Position numbers and translations under genes: made by a program. Below the pieces are notes generated by a model. That model saw only the letters and a program-made list of their open reading frames with translations. It did not search any database and was not told the origin of the DNA. This document shows, piece after piece, positions 11,374 to 29,800 of a stretch of 64,000 nt of DNA. Origin of the DNA: Gossypium raimondii (Eukaryota > Streptophyta > Magnoliopsida > Malvales > Malvaceae); contig NC_068569.1 in assembly GCF_025698545.1 (NCBI RefSeq), forward strand, positions 6,324,001 to 6,388,000, given 5' to 3'. Position 1 is the first letter of the stretch; each line of letters opens with the position of its first letter.

Positions 11374-13100
11374 GTTCAAATACCTATTTTCAACCGCTCA
11401 GTATAATAATTTTTGTTGGTTAAATTACATGATTAATTATTACGTTAAATTAACTTTTTTCATGTTAGTCCAAAGTGAGTTAAATTAGTATTTTTAAAGG
11501 ATAATTATTTAAACTTTTAAATTTTATAAATAAAATTAAGAAATTACTATTTATTTTATTCATACTTAGTTTAGTTTTAAAATATCAAATAAGGACAAAT
11601 TAATATTTTTATCTACTTATGAAATTAAAAATTATACCATTGTGTATCAAATAATATTTTTATACAAAATGATAATTTTTAATATCTAATTTTATTGCTT
11701 TTTATGATTTTGCTTATTTACTTTAATATTAAATATATACATAGTAATTAAATTATTTTCCGTAATAAAAGACTAATTTATGCCAACTAAGTTTTAGCTT
11801 GATTGATATTGACATTATTACTCATACAAGAAAAAGTGGGTTCAAATGTCTTTGAAATACGTTTATCTTTCTATTTAAGGATTGAAAGGATTATGAATTG
11901 AGAGAGATTATAAATAATTCTAGATTTTGTATATAAAAAACTAATAGATAGTTTTAAACTATGTATAAAGGAAAGAGAGACTAATTTAATCTTAAAACTT
12001 TATTATAGAGATTATTTAATATAATTAAAATAAATTGAGTTTTAAAAATTAAATACTTATAAGTTATGAATTATTTTACGAGGAAAATATTTGATATATT
12101 ATCAATAGGATTTTAGATTTCACAAAAATTAAAAATTAATAAATGTTTTTATCATAAGGAAATATTTAAAAATAAATATTAAAAATACATTTTAAAATTA
12201 CTTGTAAAATAAAAATACATTACTTATCAAATGCTAACCATTATTTTATTATATATTTTAATTATTTTCTATATTATATTTATATTTTTAGAATAGACAA
12301 AGGAACTAGCAAAGAACAAGTGCAACTTTTCTAATTTTAGAAATAAGTTTCCCATTTCTCCTCCAGACACGTGTTTGGATGCAGTGGTGTCCAACGCTTA
12401 AACCTCTTCAAAATACTACCATAGAATCATTGCAACCAATTTAATAACTAATAAATCAAATTAAATGGACAGATAATTTAAATTAATTAAATTAATTAAC
12501 TAATCAAAATAAATTTAATATAAAATAATGCATTAATATAATGTTTATTGCACCCAAAAATAATATAATTAGAAAAATAATTACAAATCCCATAACATAA
12601 TTTGTAAAATGAACAAAATCATATAAAAATTATATATCTCAAATTTAAAATATCAAAATTTTTAAAACTTCAATTTTATCATTCTATCAATAACTCATAA
12701 AATAAATTAAAAAACTATGTATATATATAAATATTTCAAATAATACAACAACTAAAATTTTAATCATATGAACAAAACAACATGAATGGACGACTCATAA
12801 ACATCCGGTCCGCCTCTATCTTGGTCAGCAAGAAATATCAGGATTGGCTAAATCCTTTACAAAAACAGTTTCCAAAGTATCAACACGTACCTCTAAATGA
12901 AAAAAAAAAAGAACCACTAACCCTTAAGCTTTAAGATTTTCAATACAAGTGCAATTATGCAAGCAATATTTTGGGGGGGGGGGGGTGAACCCTAGACCGT
13001 GACAGCTTATTCATTGCTGAATTCAGAATTGGGGCCAAAATATAAAATAAATTTAAAACTGACGCGAGTTCGAATTTGTATAAATAAAAAGTTGAACAAT
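11374..13100. other. AT-rich spacer
   Basis: No coding frame or RNA gene is recognised. There is a run of 14 G at about 12971-12984, and otherwise long A/T-only words. A short less AT-rich patch at about 12350-12420 contains CACGTG (an E-box/G-box core) but has no gene near it. Confidence 0.45.
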
Positions 13101-13106
13101 TTTTTA

Positions 13107-14584
13107 AGAAAATTATCTAATTGATTATTAAATTTTTTTAATCATGTTAACGTAAATAAAAATATTCGTAATTTAATTATTATTATAATAATTAATTATT
13201 TTAATCATCCAACTGCAACCGCTAATCCACTAATAAAATCTGATGTGGCATTCCACATCATTTATTTACTATTTTTTGACCCAATATTGTTTATCATCGT
13301 CTTTTCCTCCACACCGCCCTTGCTTCCGCCATTCATTCTTCTTTTACCTTTACTCCATGCTTTTGGCCACCACATCAACTCTTCCTTTACCCACTGCTAC
13401 CGTATGCTTATCTTGTAGTTCCCTTTCTACATTTTGTATATATATTAAAAATATGTTTTTATGTAGAAACTATTAATAGTTGTATGCTTGACCCAAAAAT
13501 GTAAAACCTATCAATCCTTACAATTTTAACAGTTTGGGAAATGCGAAGTATTTAAGCTCAAGTCACCAAAGCCTAGCGGAGGGGGAGATCTATGCTCCAA
13601 AAAAAAAAAATAGCGAAGGAGACCTTCTGCCAGAAACAAAGCAACCATAGGACTAAGAGCTCTTCCATTGTCACCTTCGCAAAACAGTATTCCTAAACAA
13701 CATTTGTGCACCCAAAAGTTAAGAAGAAAGAGTTTCCCAACAATGTTTAGAGTTTCAGCTAAACAACAAAAGACAAATATTTTGACAATTTTTTACACAA
13801 CTTTTGGGTAGAATTGATTTTGTATACAAAGCAGATATTTAAACGGAGGATGCATTAAGTATTGATTGCAACTTCATTTTAATACAGAAGTTATAAAGAA
13901 AGAAAAAAGAGGAATGTGAATTTTGCCAAACAACTCAACCTCTTTATATCCCATCTCTTCATAGATTCATTCCTCTGCTCTATAAATAAATGAAAGAAAG
14001 AAAACCCATTTTCTAATTTTTTTGTATTTGTATGGCCGGTGAGTAAGAAGAAGACGAAACTAAAGTCATTTGAGGCATCGATGACAGCCCATTCAACTTG
14101 CTCTCATAGGCCATAACCCTCAAAAAATTACTAAAAAGCACGCGCGTGGAATGCTCATGAGTTTAGTTTCATCAGAATCTGAAGTAGACGACAAAATAAG
14201 ACGGTGAAAATGGGGATAGAAGATAAAAGATAAACGATGGAGGGACATACAGTAGAAAAAGCTTAAGATTGCACGTGCCTAGTCTCTATTTCTTCTTGAT
14301 GGTGCGGTGATGATGGAAGTAGTGAGTAAAACGAAGAGATGGTGCAATGGCCAGAAGCAGGGAGCAAAGGAAGAAGAAGAAGAAGAACGAATGGTGGTGT
14401 GGAGAGAAAGAAGATGATGAACAATAACTGGGAAAAGAAAAAGTAAAAAATGATAATGTGAAACGCCACATCAGACTCTGTCAGTGGGTTAACAGTTGGG
14501 CGACTAAGATGTTTAATTATTGTAATGACAGTGATAAAATTATAAATATTTTTTATTTGGATGACCAACTAGGTAGTTTACCTA
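13107..14584. mobile_element. Foldback DNA element with long inverted repeats (Mutator-like)
   Basis: The left arm (about 13107-13400) and the right arm (about 14300-14584) are imperfect inverted copies. The left words ATCTAATTG, AATCATCCAACTG, AATCTGATGTGGCATTCCACA and TCCTCCACACCGCC correspond to the reverse complement of right-arm sequence ending GGTAGTTTACCTAA. The outer end resembles the GGGTAAACTAC end of the foldback elements at 36229 and 41331. T-rich flanks (AATTTTTT on both sides) could be a degraded target duplication. There is no transposase. ORFs in the arms are pyrimidine-tract artefacts. Confidence 0.65.
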
Positions 14585-14845
14585 ATTTTTTTCAACAGCT
14601 TGTTGCGAAAATTAATGGCTTACTCATTCACTGGAATGCTAAAAGATTCTAATTCATATAACACGACAGAATAATTCATCAAACTATGCGCTGCCACGAA
14701 AGATTGGAAGTGCAATTATCAGAGAAAATGCCAGTTTTACAACCATGAAAGCAAGCTGTTTCATGATATCCATAGCCGTTTGCCACTAACTTGTGGCGGA
14801 AGCAGCTTTAAGGTTGGTAAGTTGAAAAAGATAGAACTGAAGGCC

Positions 14846-17203
14846 CTAGTTCGTTACCGCGACAATATATGCATTCCAAGCATCTTCTTGTTGGAAAGTT
14901 TTTACCTCTTCATACTTCACATCTCGCCCGCTGCCGAATCCCTCTGTGCTTCTGTTTTCACTAGTGTCTGGCATCTTCCGAAGCCAGAAATGGACAGATT
15001 GAAATCCAGCCTCTTCTAAGCAGTCTCTAATCTCTGGCAATGACCACCTGGACATTTAAGCCACCATGTTATCAAACTGAAAGGAGAAACCTAACAGTAA
15101 TGTTCCATTGTAAACAAGAAAATGCAACAGGAATTTAACAGAACTTACAGCCTCCAACTGTAAGAAAATGCATGGCGAAGTTTCTTCTGCTGCTTTTGAA
15201 GATGGAAATGGAGACTAATCCTTGTTTTGCGTTCAATGATGTTGAATTCAGCTTGCTCCCAAGTATACTGCACATATTACATCAAACGTTATGGAATAAA
15301 CATTTTAAACGGGAAAGAAATATTAATTTCTTCTACGCAAGTTAAAACCTTTGACTCACACCTTATTGATGACTTATCACTTTTGCCAAAATGAAAATAA
15401 ATCATATATTGAAATAAGATGAAACTTCACTTATGCCTGACAGAAGTTAAATCCTCTAAACCAGAATAAGGTAAACCAAATAAACTTTATATGTTATGTA
15501 CTTTGCATTAACATGGGCGTATGGGCAGAGAGATTATACCGTAAAATTGGGAAATCTCCTTTGAAGTCTTAAGGACTGCTCGGATGACGTGCCACCGTAT
15601 AAATCCATCACAAATATACCACCCTTTTTAGACAAGGCTTCAAGAACATGCTTGAAATACAAAACCAGTTCTGCACGTTTATGGAGACAGCAGCAGCTGT
15701 AATTAAAAGCACATATAATGTCTCTCGCAGATATTTTGGCATCTGCCTTAACAGACTCTTCATTTGACAAAGTGATAGAACCCTCGTTTATGTTAGGTTC
15801 TGTTGCAGTCATCTCAGAATTATAATCACTTTCCTCCAACTGAATGTTCCTTATCAGCTCTTGAGGCTTGAAGCTGACTAATTTGGCCTCATGCGGATTT
15901 AATACATTCCCGTGAAAGAGAGATATTCTCGAATACCCATCAGCCCCAACTTTGTTGATGTTGTTCTCCAGGCACCACTGCAATGCCTCGAGATCAAGAT
16001 CCAATCCAACAGCTGTCCGCCTTGGATCACTTCGGAGCCATTCTGTACTGTTAAACAGTGTAAGTTTTCAGTACTTATTAGTTTGCCCTTTGCAATTTGA
16101 ATTGCTAAGTATAATATAGAGAAAGTTAAGAGAGTAGACAACATCAGTTTAGACTTGGAATCAATGACCTGATGGATTATCAAATATATCCACAATCGAA
16201 ATTACCATTTTATTCATTAACTGAAATACATCATCCATATATCGCAACTTATTAGACAGGGTAAAAGGAGAGTGTGATTTAATTACTGACAACTATATGA
16301 GGTAAAGATCTTTGCCGTTACCTGACATCTGAACATAAACTACATAGAAAGTGACCTGTTTCATTATCATATTTGCTAGCATACATGTTTGATGGCATTC
16401 AAGCAATTTAACCATAGATTCAACAAGTCACGAAGCAAGCAACATTTACAAAATCACAACCGAAATCCCAACAACAAAACTAGGAGTGAAATGTATGAAG
16501 AATTTGATGGCGGCCTCGACTTATTCACATGCTATCAATTTATTCGGTTAATTTGCAGCACTAGCTAAAAAAATGATGCGAATAAGTGGGAACATACCTA
16601 AGAAGTGCAGTGCCACAGAAATCTTCTTGAAGATGCAGAGGCAACCTTCCACCCACATACATCAAAAAGAACTTCTGCAAATAGCTTATATCTCCTTTCG
16701 GTGACTGCATTCAACACACAATTACTTCCATTAATATATATATAGTTATTAATTAACATCAGACAATTAGAAAGAACCCGTCTTTACATTACCTAACACA
16801 TCGACTTTTAATCAAGAAGCTAATAAAGCAATTAACTGCGGCATTTTTTATACCAAGCTGGCAAGACAAAAATCAAAACTTTGCTTATCTACCCGAACTT
16901 CTCTCAGCAACATAAAGGGGAAAAAGATCAAACATTTTGAGGGTGGGGGGTGACTATAACCTGTACAGATTGTTGGTAAAGAATGAATTTTGATGGCATT
17001 TCCGTTGATGGGTTTGGGTCATCTTCTTCTTCCTCTTGTTCTGGTTCTTCTTCTTCTTGTTCTTCTTCAGAATCTTGAGATGGTTGTTGAAAACTGGAGC
17101 TCTCATCTTCATAATCATCATCGTGTTGGACAGAGTAATAAGAGGCTGCTCCTCTATGAGATGATCTTTGTTGGTGCCTTTGTTTCTTGTCTCGTTTTCC
17201 CAT
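14846..17203 (-). CDS. SAM-dependent class I methyltransferase, five exons
   Basis: Exons on the minus strand: 17203-16961, 16704-16598, 16047-15540, 15267-15149, 15047-14846, giving 392 residues. The start is the ATG at 17203; the frame extends upstream only to a TTG. The N-terminus is basic, then has a Glu-rich acidic tract (about residues 45-65). A Rossmann methyltransferase core follows: EDFCGTALLS at 108-117 is a motif I variant (glycine-rich SAM loop), VGLDLD at 130-135 is the acidic motif after it, DIICAFNYSCCCLHKR is the motif IV region and GGIFVMDLYGG the next strand. The C-terminal part is RWSLPEIRDCLEEAGF ... AWNAYIVAVTN. It resembles uncharacterised plant and bacterial SAM methyltransferases of this length. 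The substrate is not apparent, so no symbol is given. Intron 2 is about 550 bases and the others are shorter. Confidence 0.88.
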
Positions 17204-17454
17204 TCTTTCCAATTTTTCACCCTTACTTTGCCCGCCGCCAACTAAACAGCTTAAATCCCCGCGCCCTCTCCACTCACCTTTTTCCCCTTGAGGAGCTTGA
17301 AGGGAAAAAAAAGGGCTTTAGAGACGTTTAAGACTTGTTGTAATAAGGGTTAACTCCATTTAACATCCCCAAATTATCCTTCACATTATAAAGTAGTCTT
17401 ATTTTCGATTTTTCCAAAAATTATTTTTTGGGGTATAAAAGAGGCTCCAAAAAA
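17204..17454. promoter_or_regulatory. Probable promoter/5' UTR of the methyltransferase gene
   Basis: Short region upstream of the minus-strand start at 17203, before the LINE fragment begins. It contains a C+T-rich patch at about 17255-17290. No clear TATA element was identified. Confidence 0.35.
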
Positions 17455-18440
17455 AGCCCAAGTACTAATAAGTCGAGACATCCAACAGTAGCACGCTCAG
17501 TCATAAAAGCACTAACTACTTCATGAGGTGGTTCTTCGAAGTAAGCTTTTTCGAAACCAAGACCAATCCCTATCTTTGCTAACGCATCTGCCACTCCGTT
17601 AGTCTCTCGGTTAATGTGTTTGAAGCAAACTTCCCAATCGAGTTATATCTAAAACCTGATGTGCCTTGTAAGAACTTCGTCGTTGGGCTCATCTACTCGC
17701 TGGCAAAGCACCGAAATTAGATCAGCGTTATTACTGTCCTCCACCTGCACCTTATCGTATCCTTTACTGCCTGCAAAAAACAAGCCCTCAAAGACTGCCC
17801 AAGCCTCCGCTTGAAACATTGAGCAAAGCTCCCAGCAAAGCCACCAAGCCATTCTCCTTGAGCATTTCGCAACAGCCCCCCTGCAGCAGTCCGACCCAAC
17901 TTAAAAGAGCCTGCACCATCAGTGTTTATGGTAATCCATCCATCCATCCAAGGGTTCTTCCCAATTATACTTCCTGAACCTCCTTGTTGCACTAGCCGCT
18001 TGTTGCTGTTTAGCAGCTAAAACTGATGCTGTCCAAGCTTTGCTAGTAGCAATAATGATAGCTGAACACAAAATTATTCCGACTTTTCCACAATAGCCAC
18101 CAGCATACGATTGCATAAAAGATACTCCAATCACCTTCATCTGTACACACGGTATCGGCCTTCTCTAAATTCCATGTAATCCAATCGGCAATGGGTAAGG
18201 AGAAAAAAACGAGCTTGCATCGCCTGAGGAACAACAACAAACCCAGATGCTCTTGGCAAAGTGGCAATCACGGACCATATGTACGCTACTCTCTGGTTCA
18301 ACTCCACATAGGGGGCAAAGGTCGACATGGGTCATCAACCGCCGAGCTCTTTCCTCATTTGTCAGAATTCGATTCCTATAAAGCAGCCACATAAATTGTT
18401 TAATCCTTTTACGGACTCCCATTCTTCCCTATAATAGACC
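17455..18440 (-). pseudogene. Decayed LINE (non-LTR) 3' fragment with zf-RVT and RNase H-like regions
   Basis: Read on the minus strand, 18422-18250 encodes a reverse-transcriptase zinc-binding region (KQFMWLLYRNRILTNEERAR ... CPLCGVEPESSVHMVRDCHF). Further on, 17992-17650 encodes an RNase H-like RVT_3 region: WITINTDGA, then GGLLRNAQGEWLGGF, then FQAEAWAVFEGL and VQVEDSNNADLI. These fall in different reading frames, so the copy is broken. The order zf-RVT then RNase H is that of the C-terminus of plant L1-type ORF2. The RT domain upstream is absent: sequence above 18440 is AT-rich and belongs to another repeat. It lies about 250 bases upstream of the methyltransferase start. Confidence 0.82.
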
Positions 18441-19917
18441 AACGCGCATCCTTAACCACCAAAGCACATTTGTGTAAAAATTAAATTATAATTTTTATGA
18501 GGGTGAAGATATAATATTATTATTTTAATAGTTTATATATTTATAATTTTTAAAGTATTAAATTAAATTTTTATCATTTTTAGGGGAATTAAAAGTGTAA
18601 TTTTACCTTTATTAATTTAAAATTTTAAAAGATCTAGTAGAAATTTTTTTATTTTAGGGGAGCGGGGCCCTAACTACACCTCTGCACACAAGCACAACCA
18701 GCTATTTTCTTATAAGTAGCAACCATCGAATACTGACTTGTCTGGGACCATTTCTAAGCTAAGTTATCCTCACCAATCTCATCCCATGGAATGCGATGAC
18801 TCGCGATCCGAAGAACTACAATCCATTTATTATTGATTTTTCTTTTATCAATTTTAATGATACATTAGGTATTGAGAACTACATAGTAGGAGATAACATA
18901 AAGCATTCTAGAATATAGATATTATTATTTTACGAATTAAATTAAAAGTTAATAAATAATTAAAAATTTAATGATGAAGCGACCCTAATAAGTAAGGATG
19001 GTAAAGGAGAGCAACAGGGTGGATGTTACTAAATTCATCATCGCTCTACAGTTGACACGTTTTGCTTTACTACTCATCCTGCTTCAATGTGGATGTATAA
19101 TGTTAAAATTCATTACTATCTTTATGGATGTTGGATGCATCCATTATTGCTTCAGCTCAGTCCATTTCAATGTAAAATTTATTGCTTACTTTTAATATTT
19201 TTAAAGTCAAATAAATATTTAAATATAATGATTCAAAAAATATTTCAACATAAAATATAATATTTTTTATAATACATTATTATATTTTTACTCTTTTAAT
19301 AGTTATATATATACAAAATAAAATGATAATTTTATACAATATAACGGAACAAACAATTATTATAACCGCTCTAATCATATAAAAGAAATTAATTCAAAAT
19401 TATTCGAAAATTGGCATTCTTACTAGTAATAAGTTGTACTGAAGGAAGCTTCCCATTCAAATTCTCAAACAAGTTGACAACTATTCAATTGATATTTTCT
19501 GTTATACCAGACAAATAGAAAAACGAGCGAAAAGACAACATTTTTCTTAATCAACAAAGATACCTGTAATTTCGTTACTTTAAATAACTTTAATAAACCA
19601 TTACGTTTTAATTTATTTCAATAATTCTTTTTAAATTTTAATTTATATTCAATTTTAACTGTTAATTCCCATATAAATAAAACACAAAGAGTTATTTACA
19701 AAATAAAATAATTAAAGGCTTTCTAAACTAATTAATATTCAACACGCTCGGTTTTAAGGTCTGTTTTGACGATAAAAAATCGAATCTTTCTTTATCTTTC
19801 TTCCATCTCAAAAGCTACAAAAACCCGTTTGCAGAAAAATTAAAAAAGAAGAGTTCAATCTGTAATTGGTCCCATGCAATTCCATTGAAAAATAAATTCC
19901 AGGAAAAGGATAAAAGT
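18441..19917. other. AT-rich spacer with repeat remnants and SKD1 promoter
   Basis: Bases 18485-18690 are a degenerate copy of a repeat also seen near 46555 and 50440 (shared core TATAATTTTTAAAG-ATTAAATTAAA and AATTTTACCTTTATTAATTT). The remainder is AT-rich. About the last 200 bases before 19918 should be promoter and 5' UTR of the VPS4/SKD1 gene (C/T and AAAG-rich leader). No other gene was seen. Confidence 0.45.
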
Positions 19918-25017
<5,100 letters not shown>

Positions 25018-26879
25018 TGGCTTTGATGAAACCGTCACATTGATCTACTCTCCAGTTGTGAGTGCAATCACTGTAATTTGTATTTTTATTAATAACCGCT
25101 TGATCATCCAAGGAATCATCTCTATTTAGCTTCGTCAAGCGGGGAAGGTGACTTGACTTCCCTTTTCCTGTATTCAGACGCAATGAAGTTAATTGCTTGT
25201 CTTTTTTACTGTGTAAAGAAGATTACCAAGAAAACTTTGGCTTCAAATACTTGAATTTACGTTGTGCCCTTTTTCACCTAAACTTGATGGCCTTTGTTTT
25301 TTAAATGCTTTTGAACTTTCAGGTTTCATTTGGAGCATTGGCTATTGCTGCCTACCAGTTAGGAGTAGTATGGTTGGATGGGTTGTTTGGAGGAAAAGTA
25401 GAGGCACGGGGCGGGCCGGGGGGGGGGGTGGATTTGATGATTTGTATGTATATATATTATTATAAATGTGTCATAATAAGATTTAAGGTATATTATTACT
25501 TGCATAAAGATTTTGACAATATTCTTTTTATCGGGTCACGTCTAAAATTGCCCAATTCCTCTAGTCTGGCATTCGGTGCAGAATATGTATAGTGTTTTAT
25601 TCTATAACTGAATTCCCAAAATACCCCCTTCATAGCTTTATGGTTGATTAATTTTCTGACTTAAATCAGGAATGCTTTTCTGGGATACAAAATTACAAAA
25701 AGAAGGGCACGGATACATCTTTCGTTTATCTAGTGGAACTATAATTGCTTAATATATGGAATCTTAATTACCTTTGAATAAATCTGATGTCATATACTCG
25801 AGAAAGTTCCCAAATCATGTTTAATCAATTGAAATAAAACTAATTTCTCATTAAGTTTGATTATGTCTTTGCTAATTTACTTTAAGTTGAAGCGATGCTT
25901 TTTTTAATATTTATTTTACCTTACGTTTCGTGCTTAAATATTAGTTATATGGTTGAGGGTGAATAAATTTTAGTTGGAAAAACTATCTAATTTAACTTTT
26001 TTCATGAGGATGTAGAAAATATTACTTTTAGACATTTTACAATTGAATCATTGTTATGTCATATTCTCCCACAAATGAGTTTGATATGACAAGTGTCTTC
26101 TAAGTTTTATTTTAATATAAAATAAAATATTAAACATATAAAATAGAGTTTAGTTTAATTATTTAGATTTAAGAAAATCGTCAACCGATTATATTAAAAT
26201 TAGATCTGTTAACCCTAGTTTCTTTTTCTTGGAAAATTTAATAATAGTCTCTGTTTCTTTTACAGTCCTTTTCGCGACCCTTCTCACTCAAGCTTATAAA
26301 GATTAAAGAAAAAAAATATTTGACCGTTAAAGAAGACCGAGATTTATCCTTTTAGTTAACTCTTCTTTTTCTTTAGATTTTTTGTTTTGGCTTTTCTTAA
26401 TCGAAACTAGGGCATTCCTTCTTACCAAAAACAAAAACCCCTTTATAAGTATTTTTAGTTAAGTTTTAAGATTCGGGAAAAAATCAATTTTTTTAAAAAT
26501 AAATTATCTCTGCTTCCTCATGCCATTAACCATACCTCGACCTATAGCTTCTTCTTCGCTTGTAAGCACTCCAAAACCCTAAATTTTCATATTTCCCTTT
26601 CTTGGGTTTCTAGAAAACAAGGTAGAGTTTCCCTTCCTTTGGGATTTGGTCATTTTCCGCAATTGGCTTTTATATATATATATATATATATAAACTTCTC
26701 TGGGTTTTGGGTGCCATGAACTTTTTTACCTTTAATTCTCATTCTTAGCTGTGGGTTGGTTCTTTTTTCTCGTTGAAACGCTATGAACTTTACTAGTCCT
26801 TGCCCGAGTTTTAACCAAACATAATGAAACCAGAAGCAAAAATTTAGAGGATTATGCGAAGCAGCAAAAGGAGAGAAAG
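25018..26879. other. SKD1 3' UTR, AT-rich spacer and HIRA leader
   Basis: Bases 25018-25300 are the probable SKD1 3' UTR. At about 25409-25430 there is a G-rich low-complexity run. From 25600 to 26250 the DNA is AT-rich without genes. From about 26250 onward the sequence is T/C-rich and probably holds the HIRA promoter and leader, including a (TA)n run at about 26672-26692, some 190 bases before the HIRA ATG. Confidence 0.5.
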
Positions 26880-29800
26880 ATGATTGCTGAGAAACCAAAT
26901 TGGGTTAGGCATGAGGGAATGCAGATATTCTCGGTTGATGTTCAGCCTGGTGGTCTTAGGTTTGCCACTGGTGGAGGTGACCACAAGGTAAAACTTTCCT
27001 TCTTAGCAATTTATATTTCCTTTTGGCTTTGGTTTTCTACCGTTGGAGGTGATCATTGTTGCATAGTTAGCATTTATATACTACAATGATATGAGCAGAT
27101 GCTATCTTAGTATGCTGAGTGCTGTCAGATAGAATCTTTCCTTGCTGTGTATGTTAGATTTTATGTTACCTTTTTTATCTTTAAATATCAATGTTCTTAT
27201 ACCATCTGAAAAATGCAGGTCCGAATATGGAACTTGAAATCTGTTGGCAGGGACTTGGAAAATGATGAATCTACACAGAGGCTTCTAGCAACTTTGCGTG
27301 ATCACTTTGGGTCTGTCAACTGTGTTAGGTGGGCCAAGCATGGACGATTTGTTGCATCTGGGTCTGATGATCAAGTGATTCTAATTCATGAGAGAAAGCC
27401 TGGTTCTGGAACCACTGAGTTTGGCAGTGGAGAGCCTCCTGATGTTGAAAATTGGAAAGTTGCAATGACACTGAGGGGGCACACTGCAGATGTGGTAATC
27501 ATATTGTATTTCATGTTAGGTCGTATTACCAGCAATAAGAGCTGAATTCTCAATCCTGTAGTTAGTTTTGCTCTGCTGCTTGTTGATTGATTTTTCATGC
27601 TTGGAAAAGCTTCGTATTTTACCTAGAAATTCAGGTTTTACTATATCCTTTTCTGTCTCTACAGAAATTGCTAATGACTACCGTTTTGATTTTGTGTTTA
27701 CTTCAATTTGGTGAGAACTGAGGGGTTTGGGTAGGAGAGAAAGTAGAGGAGAAAGAATGGTTGAAATTATCTACTGTAAGCCCTTAGTTTAAGTTAGTGG
27801 TTTCTGATAAGCACTGGCTATAGTCTAACTTGGAAGTTTCATTTGTTCTCGCTTGAAGTAGGTGGATCTTAACTGGTCTCCTGATGACTCAATATTGGCC
27901 AGTGGGAGTTTGGACAACACTGTCCATATATGGAATATGAGCAATGGCATCTGTACAGCGGTGCTGAGGGGTCATTCCAGTCTCGTTAAAGGAGTTGCCT
28001 GGGATCCCATTGGGTCCTTCATAGCAAGTCAGTCTGATGACAAGACGGTCATAATATGGCGAACAAGTGACTGGAGTCTTGCTCATAAAACAGAGGGCCA
28101 CTGGGCGAAATCGGTATGTTAATCTGTGATGTTCGAAGTTTCTTTTGTCATAAATTGTGTTTCATTTTGCTGATGGAATTATGTTCTTTTCAGTTGGGAT
28201 CAACATTTTTCAGGCGGCTTGGATGGTCACCTTGTGGTCATTTCATAACTACCACTCATGGTTACCAAAAGCCAAGGCATTCTGCACCCGTTCTAGAGAG
28301 AGGAGAATGGGCTGCCACATTTGACTTCTTAGGCCACAATGCCCCAATTATTGTAGTGAAGTTTAATCACTCAATGTTCAGAAGGAATTTTGCCAATTCA
28401 CAGGAAGTGAAAGCTACCCCTGTTGGCTGGGCAAATGGAGCTGCTGCTAAGATTGGGGGTAAAGAATCACAGCCATATAATGTTATTGCTATTGGAAGTC
28501 AGGACCGCACTATAACTGTGTGGACAACTGCAAGTCCTCGACCACTCTTTGTAGCCAAGCATTTCTTTGGTCAAAGTGTTGTGGATTTATCCTGGTAAAG
28601 CTTTTCATCCTAGTGAGCAATATATATATGTGTATGTGTGTCATCAATTTGCACTTTTTTTTTTGCATTCTGGTAGCTTTTTCATCTTAATAGTAATCTC
28701 TTTCCATAACAGGAGCCCTGATGGCTATTCTCTCTTTGCCTGTTCATTGGATGGGACTGTGGCTACTTTTCATTTTGAAGCTAAAGAACTTGGCCATAGG
28801 CTTAGTGATGCTGAACTTGATGAGTTAAAGAGAAGTCGTTATGGTGACGCTAGAGGCCGACAGTCAAATTTGGCAGAGAGCCCAGCACAGTTATTGCTTG
28901 AAGCTGCTTCAGCAAAGCAAACTACTAGCAAAAAAGTAGCTTTGGATGTTCAGCAGAGTCAGATACCTGCAAAACCTCCTGTTGAGTTGGGGCTCGCAAA
29001 CAAAAGTTCCGAGCCTCAGAATAATGATGGGAAGAAAAGTGGGCTTGCTGCTAGTGATGGATTAAATAAAGCAATGAGTTCTGCACGGATTTCTAGTCCT
29101 GTGAAACAAAGAGAATACAGACGTGCTGATGGCAGAAAGAGGATCATTCCTGAAGTAGTTGGTGTCCCTATTCAGCAGAAAAATATTAGCAGCAATGCTC
29201 AATCTCCTGCACTAGACTTCCCTGTTGGATCTTCTGATCACAGAAAAAATGATAATGGTGCAGTTCCTTCTGAAGTTGGTTTGAGAGAAGCTTCTGTCAG
29301 GGGTACTGTTGGTAGGAGCTCTGACTTAAAGGAGCGCTCAGGGGTCACTGCCAGGGCTACTGTTACTGACAGCCTGGTTATTGAGAAAGTTCCAGTCTCT
29401 GCTGCCCAAGATCATAGCATCAATGTAGAAAAGTCTGGAAGCATGAGACCTTCAAGTTCCACTGCTTCCTCTTCCACATCTCTTTCAATTAGTGTTTTTG
29501 ATAAGAAAGAAGGCGAGGATATGACTCCAGTTTGCTTGGAAGCTTGTCTAAGGGAACATGCTATGAATGACATTGCTGGTGTAGGACATGCATGTATGAT
29601 GAAAGAAACAGAAATTGTTTGCACAAAAGGGTCTCAAACTCTTTGGTCTGATCGTATCTCTGGAAAAGTTTCTGTTTTAGCTGGAAATGCAAACTTCTGG
29701 GCTGTGGGATGTGAAGATGGGTGCCTACAGGTAAAGCAAGAAACACTTTATCCTAGCCTGGAAAATTTTGAATTTTCCTCTCTTATATGTGAAGATGGTT

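Noticed and set aside
16990-17331. Plus-strand Leu-rich ORF
   Set aside because: It is the antisense of the Glu-rich first exon of the methyltransferase.
25305-25592. ORF with Gly-rich stretch after SKD1
   Set aside because: It arises from a poly-G run in the 3' spacer and has no protein-like conservation or splice context.
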